Shown piece by piece: positions 27,616 through 33,217 of a DNA stretch of 33,217 nucleotides. How positions within the stretch are numbered: the first letter of the stretch is position 1; every line of letters starts with the position of its first letter. The notes beneath the pieces were generated by a model. The model saw only the letters and a program-made list of their open reading frames with translations, had not been told where the DNA came from and did not search any database. The stretch is taken from the NCBI GenBank assembly GCA_903642275.1, contig CAHJWK010000039.1, forward strand, positions 1 through 33,217, given 5' to 3'. The position numbers and the translations under genes were made by a program. This stretch comes from Chitinophagaceae bacterium (GTDB lineage Bacteria; Bacteroidota; Bacteroidia; Chitinophagales; Chitinophagaceae).

Positions 27616-29094
27616 ATGAAAAATATTATCAAAGGATTTTTATTAATAGTGAGTGCAACATTCGTATTTGCAGCATGCAGAAAGTTTGATTCATTACCAA
27701 ATTATGCAAAAGGAACTGTAGTTACGTTAAGTGCTAATGTTACTTCTGTTACTGCAATGGCTGCTGATTCTAATCAAAAGGTATTAACGCTTAACTGGAC
27801 GAATCCGCATTATGCTACTGATTCTTCAACCCAAAAATTTATAATCGAGATAGATTCAACAGGAAGAAATTTTATAAAGGAAAATAAATTTGAAGTCAAT
27901 GGTTCGCTCAGCACTTCTTTTACAGGAAGCCAGTTAAATAATGTTTTTGCAACGCTTGGCTTTGCACAAGGGCAAACAGTTAGTATTGATATTCGGGTTA
28001 CTTCATCCTATGCTAATAACAATGAACAATATTTATCAAATGTTATTACCATCATGGTAACGCCTTATGCCATTCCAATTAAGTTAACTCCATCTTCATC
28101 TGCACCATTGGTTTTACAAATAAGTAAAGCCACTGGTAATGCAGTATCTTTTAACTGGAATGCGACTGCTTATGGAAGCAATGCAATTAGTTATGCTTTG
28201 CAGATGGATACAGTTGGTGGTAGTTTTAAAAGCCCTCAAACTTTTCAATTAGGTACAGCCACAAATAATGCGTTTACTGAAAATGATTTAAATACAGCAG
28301 CAATAAATGCTGGTGTTATTGGTGGAACAACTAAAACCGTTGAGTTTAGAGTTGTGAGTTATTTGGGTACATCTTATAACAGTCTTTTTGTTTATTCAGA
28401 TACAGTTAAACTTAGCCTTACAACATATATTCCGGTGCCTCCGGCGCTTTATATTGTTGGTGATGCAACGCCGGGTGGATGGAGCAACCCTGTTGCAACA
28501 CCATCTCAACAACTTACAAAAATTGATGCTGTTTCTTTTGGTGGGATAATTAATTTAACGGCTGGTAAATCATATCTCTTTTTGCCAGTAAACGGAAGTT
28601 GGGATCACAAATACGGTGGTACTTCTGCAACAGGTGGCAAGTTGCTTTCTGATAATGCAGAACCAGGCACAAATACACCTGCGCCTTTAGTTACAGGGCT
28701 TTATAAAATTGTTGTAAATTTTCAAACAAATTCCTACACAGTTATACCATATACAGGCACACCGTTACCCGCAAATCTTTATATGGTCGGAAATGCAACG
28801 CCAGGTGGCTGGAATAATCCGGTTCCAACACCTTCTCAACAATTTACACAAATTGATAACGCTTCTTTCCAGTTAACAACACCTTTAACAGGTGGAAACC
28901 AATTTCTCTTTTTACCTGTTAACGGAAGCTGGGATAATAAATATGCAGGCCCTGATACAGATGATTCAGGAACAAATGGCCCGAGCCCATTTCGATATAA
29001 TGCGTCAAACAATTTTATAGGCCCATCAACAGACGGTACTTATGTTGTGGCAGTAAATTTTCTTACAAATACTTTTACTGTAACTCCGCAATAA
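27616..29094 (+). CDS. SusF/SusE-like surface glycan-binding lipoprotein with duplicated binding modules
   Basis: 492 residues with lipidated C21 (TFVFAAC). Two SusE-type Ig-like domains (about 35-150, LTLNWTNPHYAT; and 160-270, VSFNWNATAYGS) are followed by two tandem C-terminal modules: A, about 275-378 (ALYIVGDATPGGWSNPV, YLFLPVNGSWDHKY) and B, about 384-492 (NLYMVGNATPGGWNNPVPTP, FLFLPVNGSWDNKY). This is a multivalent glycan-binding layout. The conserved Trp residues in GGW and GSWD are candidate sugar platforms. It is the last gene of the plus-strand block and is closed by a strong terminator 10 nt after its stop. Confidence 0.88.
   Translation: MKNIIKGFLLIVSATFVFAACRKFDSLPNYAKGTVVTLSANVTSVTAMAADSNQKVLTLNWTNPHYATDSSTQKFIIEIDSTGRNFIKENKFEVNGSLSTSFTGSQLNNVFATLGFAQGQTVSIDIRVTSSYANNNEQYLSNVITIMVTPYAIPIKLTPSSSAPLVLQISKATGNAVSFNWNATAYGSNAISYALQMDTVGGSFKSPQTFQLGTATNNAFTENDLNTAAINAGVIGGTTKTVEFRVVSYLGTSYNSLFVYSDTVKLSLTTYIPVPPALYIVGDATPGGWSNPVATPSQQLTKIDAVSFGGIINLTAGKSYLFLPVNGSWDHKYGGTSATGGKLLSDNAEPGTNTPAPLVTGLYKIVVNFQTNSYTVIPYTGTPLPANLYMVGNATPGGWNNPVPTPSQQFTQIDNASFQLTTPLTGGNQFLFLPVNGSWDNKYAGPDTDDSGTNGPSPFRYNASNNFIGPSTDGTYVVAVNFLTNTFTVTPQ
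28438..29091 (+). repeat. Tandem duplication of the binding module inside the SusF-like gene
   Basis: Module A (28438-28749) and module B (28765-29091) share ATPGGW.NPV.TPSQQ.T.ID, and FLPVNGSWD at equal spacing, and each ends in a TYxVxVNF-type strand. They are recognisable at the DNA level (for example GCAACGCCxGGTGGxTGGA). Divergence is enough to exclude a very recent duplication. Confidence 0.8.
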
Positions 29095-29103
29095 AATTAT
29101 TAT

Positions 29104-29145
29104 CAAATAAAAAGGCCTCTTCAAAAGAAAAGGCCTTTTTATTTG
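29104..29145. terminator. Bidirectional rho-independent terminator between the susCDEF block and the histidine kinase
   Basis: CAAATAAAAAGGCCT (29104-29118) and AGGCCTTTTTATTTG (29131-29145) form a perfect 15-bp inverted repeat around a 12-nt loop. Each side ends in an A/T run, so it works on both strands, as expected between convergent genes. Confidence 0.93.
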
Positions 29146-29167
29146 ATTTAAATGAAGTTTGCAAATG

Positions 29168-30214
29168 TTATTTTTTTGTATTTAATGTAAATCCAATCGT
29201 AGTTCCAACATCAGGTTTACTACGCACATGTATGTTCTGGCCATGCGCTTCAATTATATGCTTACATATTGCAAGGCCTAAACCTGTACCGCCAACATTA
29301 CGACTGCGGCCGATATCGGTACGATAAAAACGTTCAAACAAACGAGGTAAATGCTCTTCATTAATACCTGTTCCATTATCTGTTATTTCAATTAAAGCGT
29401 GTTTGTCATCTGTTTTATAAATACCGCTTACAACATAACCGTTTGGCTTACCATACTTAATGGCATTATCAACAAGGTTTATTAAAACACGTGAAATTTT
29501 TTCTTTATCAGCAAACACTTCAACAGCTTGTTCGCAACCTTTTTTTATATTAAGATTAATGCCTCTTTCATTAGCTTTTTGTGTAAGCGTTTCATACACT
29601 TCGCGTATTAAATCCTGTATAATAAAATTCTCTTTATATAAAGGCTGTTCGCCGCTTTCAAGTCGTGTAATTTCATCAAGGTCACTTACAAGATGCACCA
29701 TACGGCTTACATTGCGCGAAGCACTTTCTAAAAACTTTTTTGATACATCAGTATTTTCCAAAGCTCCATTCAATAAAGTATCAATATAACCTTGTATGGC
29801 AAAAATCGGTGTCTTTATTTCATGCGATAAATTCTGCAAAAACTCCCGGCGGTACGTTTCATTATTTTTTAAATCTTCAATTACAGAACGTTGCTGCTGT
29901 GCCCATTTTTCTACGTCTTCATTTACTTCTTCAATACTTTTTGCAGGTAAAACGTACTTGTAAAAAATTTCTTCTTTTCGGCTTGCCTTTGTTTGATAAA
30001 TGTATTTATAAATGATTTTAATTTTTCTATAGATAAATTCATTAAATACAAATTTTATTAAAAAATAGGCAGTAAAGAATATAAGTACAAGTGCAATAAT
30101 TGAATCTGACAGCCTGAAGCTGATTATATAAAAAGCAATTGAAATAGGAACAGCTAAACAAAAAGCTGTTAACAGCGATAGCTGCGTTGGTGAAATATTT
30201 TTTGCATTAAACAT
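29168..30214 (-). CDS. Two-component sensor histidine kinase, PhoR-like
   Basis: 348 residues from the ATG at 30214; a TTG at 30223 would add three residues. Two N-terminal membrane helices (about 12-33 and 38-58) have almost no periplasmic loop, so there is no large external sensor domain. Then come a linker coiled coil, the dimerisation/H-box NLSHEIKTPIFAIQGY with phospho-acceptor H131, N-box NLVDNAIKYG, G1 ITDNGTGI, F-box LFERFYR and G2 GGTGLGLAI. It follows the response regulator by 72 nt on the same strand. The pair resembles PhoB/PhoR, as is common in Bacteroidota, but phosphate sensing cannot be read from the sequence. Confidence 0.92.
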   Translation of the reverse strand: MFNAKNISPTQLSLLTAFCLAVPISIAFYIISFRLSDSIIALVLIFFTAYFLIKFVFNEFIYRKIKIIYKYIYQTKASRKEEIFYKYVLPAKSIEEVNEDVEKWAQQQRSVIEDLKNNETYRREFLQNLSHEIKTPIFAIQGYIDTLLNGALENTDVSKKFLESASRNVSRMVHLVSDLDEITRLESGEQPLYKENFIIQDLIREVYETLTQKANERGINLNIKKGCEQAVEVFADKEKISRVLINLVDNAIKYGKPNGYVVSGIYKTDDKHALIEITDNGTGINEEHLPRLFERFYRTDIGRSRNVGGTGLGLAICKHIIEAHGQNIHVRSKPDVGTTIGFTLNTKK

Positions 30215-30286
30215 GTTCGACAAAACAAAATTACACGATAGGTTTTATGCTTTTAAATACAACAGTATATTAAATGAAATATGTTA

Positions 30287-30970
30287 CTAAGCGTTATAAT
30301 CAAATTTATAACCAACGCCTTTTATGGTAGTAATACAATTTACGCCAAGTTTCTGACGAATTTTGCGGATGTGTACGTCAATGGTTCTGTCTCCAACAAT
30401 AACTTCATTGCCCCAAACCTGTTCTAATATTTCATTGCGTAAAAAAACACGGCCTGGTTTTGATGCAAGTAATAACAGTAACTCAAATTCTTTGCGGGCA
30501 AGTAAAATAATATTACCATTTACGCTTACGGTATATTTTGCCGGATCAATTATAATATCTCCAAGATTAAGTACGCCATTGTCTTCTTCTTTATTAACCC
30601 GGCGAAACAATGCATTAACGCGGCTTAATAAAACTTTTGAGCTTACCGGTTTTGTTACATAATCATCAGCACCGGAATCAAGCCCTTTTATATGCGAGCC
30701 TTCATCACTTAATGCAGTTAGTAGAAGAATAAGCGAATTTTTAAATTTAATTTCAGAGCGCAGTATGCGGCAAACTTCAACACCGCTTTTATAAGGCATC
30801 AACACATCTAAAATCAACATGTCTGGTTCCAGCATCCGTGCTTTCTCAAGTGCATCATTTCCATCGCTTGCCGTGTAAACTGTAAATCCTTCTTTGAGCA
30901 GGTTATAAGAAATTATTTCAAGTATATCCTTTTCATCGTCGGCAATAAGTATTGTTTTATCTTTTGCCAT
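30287..30970 (-). CDS. Response regulator, OmpR/PhoB family
   Basis: 227 residues from ATG 30970; a TTG at 30979 is a weaker alternative. The receiver domain has the acidic pair D11/D12 (IADDEKD), the phospho-acceptor D55 (MLILDVLMP), the conserved Thr in LTALSDEG and Lys in YVTKPVSS. The C-terminal winged helix includes LARKEFELLLLLASKPGRVF, LRNEILEQVWG, DRTIDVHIRKIRQKLG and IKGVGYKFD. It should be phosphorylated by the kinase encoded downstream. A TATTTTTG promoter element lies 17 nt upstream of the ATG. Confidence 0.95.
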   Translation of the reverse strand: MAKDKTILIADDEKDILEIISYNLLKEGFTVYTASDGNDALEKARMLEPDMLILDVLMPYKSGVEVCRILRSEIKFKNSLILLLTALSDEGSHIKGLDSGADDYVTKPVSSKVLLSRVNALFRRVNKEEDNGVLNLGDIIIDPAKYTVSVNGNIILLARKEFELLLLLASKPGRVFLRNEILEQVWGNEVIVGDRTIDVHIRKIRQKLGVNCITTIKGVGYKFDYNA

Positions 30971-30987
30971 TAAACGCAAAGTTTACA

Positions 30988-30995
30988 CAAAAATA
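30988..30995 (-). promoter_or_regulatory. Putative -7 promoter element (TATTTTTG) of the response regulator-kinase operon
   Basis: The minus strand reads TATTTTTG, a perfect TAnnTTTG match, ending 17 nt before the ATG at 30970. No convincing -33 element is visible. Confidence 0.45.
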
Positions 30996-31066
30996 ACAGT
31001 GCAGATGCAACGCATGAGCATAACCATATTATGTTATTGTTAAGGCAATGGCATAAAAATGGTGCA

Positions 31067-31074
31067 TACATTTG
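31067..31074 (+). promoter_or_regulatory. Putative -7 promoter element (TACATTTG) of the right-edge gene
   Basis: TACATTTG matches TAnnTTTG perfectly and ends 29 nt before the ATG at 31104. The nearest upstream TTG (31037-31039) is 27 bp away, longer than usual, so the -33 is uncertain. Confidence 0.45.
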
Positions 31075-31103
31075 TACTTCATCATTTTACTTCTTTATAA
31101 CAC

Positions 31104-33217
31104 ATGAAAATATTTTTATTCTTCTTGCTTTTATTTCCTGCAGTAATGATGGTAAAAGCACAATCTGTTGCTAAGCCTGATATTCCATTAGTGCGTTTAT
31201 ATTTTCATGAGAAAATTGACACTACACAAAGGCTTATTGATAAATATGATGGCGTTTATGATTCGTTATTTATGCCTACTGATAATGACAATTTGAATAA
31301 CCGTATTAGTGATGCGGTTAACGTACAGGTTGATTCATTACAAAATTATATTGAAGCAAGTAAGCTGTCAGAAAACAATACTAAAATAAAATACCTGCGT
31401 GGATTAAACGAATGCCTTGAAGGCTTTTTACTTGGCTATCGTTTGCAAAACATTAAATCACCAGCTATTATTGATATTGTTGAAGGCTATAAACAATGTT
31501 TATTGCTTGATGAAAAAAAACAATCCATTGAACCTGCTATAAACAGTCTGTCTTATGATGCAGGCAATGTAATTGTAAACTCAGTAAGCTTTAGCGGCAA
31601 TGATGGCATTCAATCTTCAAAAGATTTATTGGTATTAAAGCTTTGCAATGAACATCCTGAACAGATCATGAAAGTATTAAGTGCACATCCTGATGCTTCT
31701 TATGCTGATAGCCTGATCGTTGTTTCGGCACATAAAGATCCGGATGAATTATATACGTACGCAGCAGCATCAAACAGGCTGGCGCAACGCATACAAAGTA
31801 ATCCTGATAGCCTGGTGCAACTCATAAGCCGCGTTTCTAAAATGTCTTCCGGCAGGTTATACTTTCCCTTTCTTGATAATTTAATAAGCGGAAAAATAAG
31901 CTTTGATGATGTTGCGGCGGCACTTCGCGACAGCACCAAGTATTATGCATTGCTGGTTAAAACAGAAATTGATTATGCAGACAGGGCAAGGCATCATGAT
32001 ACGGCGCTTTCAATGAAGGCATTAAATGATAAATTGAAAGATAAAGCGCTGGAAATTTACGTAAACACTATTAATGGGTTGCATGAAGAGCCCGATAATG
32101 TGCGCTTTAAATGTCTTGAAAAACTTTCGCCAGAAGAGTTGTATTATATCGCTGTAATGACAGAAGATGAAATTTATACCAGTAGTTATGTGAAAGGTGT
32201 TTACCCAAGAATCTGGGCAAAAATGAAACAGCCGCGCGGTGATAGTTTATTAATCCTGGTGAGGTTTGACCATTTTAAAAAATGGATTAAAATGGCTGCC
32301 AATTACAATACGCTGGATGATTTTTTAAAGCGTATGGATAAAGGCAATGCAGAAATTTTAATGAAGGCGTTTATAAATAATCTTGACAGGTCAAACAGCC
32401 TTGAAGATGCGGTTGACGTTGCCGATTCTTATGCAAGCATAGATGATAAAGCCATACATGGCCTTATATTAAAACAGGTGCAGTATAATTTAAACGCAGC
32501 AACTGAAACAGGTAATAAAAAAGGCGAAAGCATCTATAAAATTCTAAATACGCTTTTTCTTTCAATAGATAGCACAAACCATATTGATGTTGCCGGAACG
32601 CTTGGTATACCACCTGTTTATTTTATGCCAAATGCATCCATGCGGGATACTTCCGGCAAGATTATCATACAACAATTTTTTTATGGCGATAAAGATGGGA
32701 ACAACATCTTCAATGCGTTCTTAAGCAACTTTAGTAATCCCAATTGGAAGATTACTTCAAACAGTCAATGGGTTACCGTTTCATCAACCAAAGGTGTGCC
32801 TGTAAAAATTTATTCCAATCGCCCGCTTGATGATGAAACTTCAAAAGATGAAGAGGCGCAGCTTGCACTCGGCGATTATTTAATTGATAATGATATTCAT
32901 CCCTCGATGGTTATTCACCGTGGCCATAGTTTTTATTTACAATCTACTTTAGATAAGCTTGACAGCTCAGCAAAGCTTGTGTTGCTTGGCAGTTGCGGCG
33001 GCTATCAATCGTTAAATAAAGTTTTAAATAATTGCCCCACAGCGCAAATAATTTCATCAAGGCAAACCGGCAGCGGCACTATTAACGGACCAATGATAAA
33101 CATTATAGTAGAACAGTTAAGGCTGGGCAAAACTTTAAACTGGCCACAGCTTTGGAAAGTAATTGGCAACCAGGTTACCCACAAAGAATACTTTGATGAT
33201 TATGTACCACCTTACAA
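31104..33217 (+). CDS. Large secreted protein with possible C-terminal caspase/gingipain-like domain (3' end missing)
   Basis: The frame is open from ATG 31104 to the window edge (704 full codons, no stop). The N-terminus MKIFLFFLLLFPAVMMVKAQ is a signal peptide. Residues about 22-500 are mostly alpha-helical and rich in Asp/Lys/Leu, without a family I recognise; several segments (DSLIVVSAHKDPDELYTYAA, SFDDVAAALRDSTKYYALLV) suggest helical repeats. Near the end MVIHRGHSFYLQSTLDKL (H605, H608) is followed by AKLVLLGSCGGYQSLNKVLN (C631), then AQIISSRQTGSGTINGPMIN. A hydrophobic strand ending in His-Gly-His and a second strand ending in a small-residue Cys-Gly recall the His/Cys dyad of clan CD peptidases. 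This is a pattern-level inference. The gene diverges from the response regulator. Confidence 0.75.
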   Translation, partial: MKIFLFFLLLFPAVMMVKAQSVAKPDIPLVRLYFHEKIDTTQRLIDKYDGVYDSLFMPTDNDNLNNRISDAVNVQVDSLQNYIEASKLSENNTKIKYLRGLNECLEGFLLGYRLQNIKSPAIIDIVEGYKQCLLLDEKKQSIEPAINSLSYDAGNVIVNSVSFSGNDGIQSSKDLLVLKLCNEHPEQIMKVLSAHPDASYADSLIVVSAHKDPDELYTYAAASNRLAQRIQSNPDSLVQLISRVSKMSSGRLYFPFLDNLISGKISFDDVAAALRDSTKYYALLVKTEIDYADRARHHDTALSMKALNDKLKDKALEIYVNTINGLHEEPDNVRFKCLEKLSPEELYYIAVMTEDEIYTSSYVKGVYPRIWAKMKQPRGDSLLILVRFDHFKKWIKMAANYNTLDDFLKRMDKGNAEILMKAFINNLDRSNSLEDAVDVADSYASIDDKAIHGLILKQVQYNLNAATETGNKKGESIYKILNTLFLSIDSTNHIDVAGTLGIPPVYFMPNASMRDTSGKIIIQQFFYGDKDGNNIFNAFLSNFSNPNWKITSNSQWVTVSSTKGVPVKIYSNRPLDDETSKDEEAQLALGDYLIDNDIHPSMVIHRGHSFYLQSTLDKLDSSAKLVLLGSCGGYQSLNKVLNNCPTAQIISSRQTGSGTINGPMINIIVEQLRLGKTLNWPQLWKVIGNQVTHKEYFDDYVPPY

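Overview
The window looks like a chromosomal segment of a Bacteroidota bacterium, most likely of the Chitinophagaceae type. The grounds are AT-rich DNA, SusC/SusD-type outer-membrane proteins, lipoproteins with the SSC/TSC lipobox style of this phylum, start codons without obvious Shine-Dalgarno sequences, and repeated matches to the Bacteroidota -7 promoter element TAnnTTTG just upstream of genes. TGA, TAA and TAG all act as ordinary stops. I saw no tRNA, rRNA, CRISPR array or insertion sequence.

Layout, left to right. (1) 1-2864: 3' part of a large outer-membrane beta-barrel protein with a carboxypeptidase-like N-terminal domain. (2) 2908-5620, minus strand: lptB, then a 21-bp tandem repeat array, then a translationally coupled c-type cytochrome and PQQ/sorbosone-type sugar dehydrogenase. 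(3) 5685-8142, minus strand: an ECF sigma factor overlapping a gene for a membrane-anchored beta-barrel protein and ending at a clear terminator, then a 50-residue lipoprotein with its own terminator. (4) 8254-12203, plus strand: purL, hldD and a PIN-type toxin-antitoxin pair, closely spaced, converging on ligA (minus). (5) 14432-15687, plus strand: a NrtR/AraR-like NUDIX-fold regulator with a degraded catalytic box, and a small four-helix membrane protein.

(6) 15688-29094: a polysaccharide utilization locus, very probably for beta-1,4-galactan (pectic galactan / arabinogalactan I). On the minus strand lie a LacI-family regulator, a GH53 endo-galactanase lipoprotein, a decayed antitoxin/PIN pair, and a 1134-residue protein that fuses a GH2 beta-galactosidase to a second GH53 galactanase. 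Divergent from them on the plus strand are susC, susD, a SusE-like and a SusF-like surface lipoprotein, closed by a strong bidirectional terminator. The inferred scheme is surface binding and endo-cleavage by the GH53 lipoprotein and SusE/F proteins, import through SusC/D, and periplasmic conversion to galactose by the fusion enzyme. LacI would act at a perfect TGCAAACGTTTGCA palindrome between lacI and susC. The susD frame carries one in-frame TGA, so the locus may be inactive in this strain, or the base may be an error.

(7) 29168-30970, minus strand: a PhoB-like response regulator and PhoR-like histidine kinase. (8) 31104-33217, plus strand: a large uncharacterised secreted protein cut by the window edge, whose last visible part has a His/Cys arrangement resembling clan CD (caspase/gingipain-like) peptidases.

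The most unusual items are the GH2-GH53 fusion, the nonsense codon in susD, the exact-period 21-bp repeats near lptB, and the possible new peptidase-like family at the right edge.
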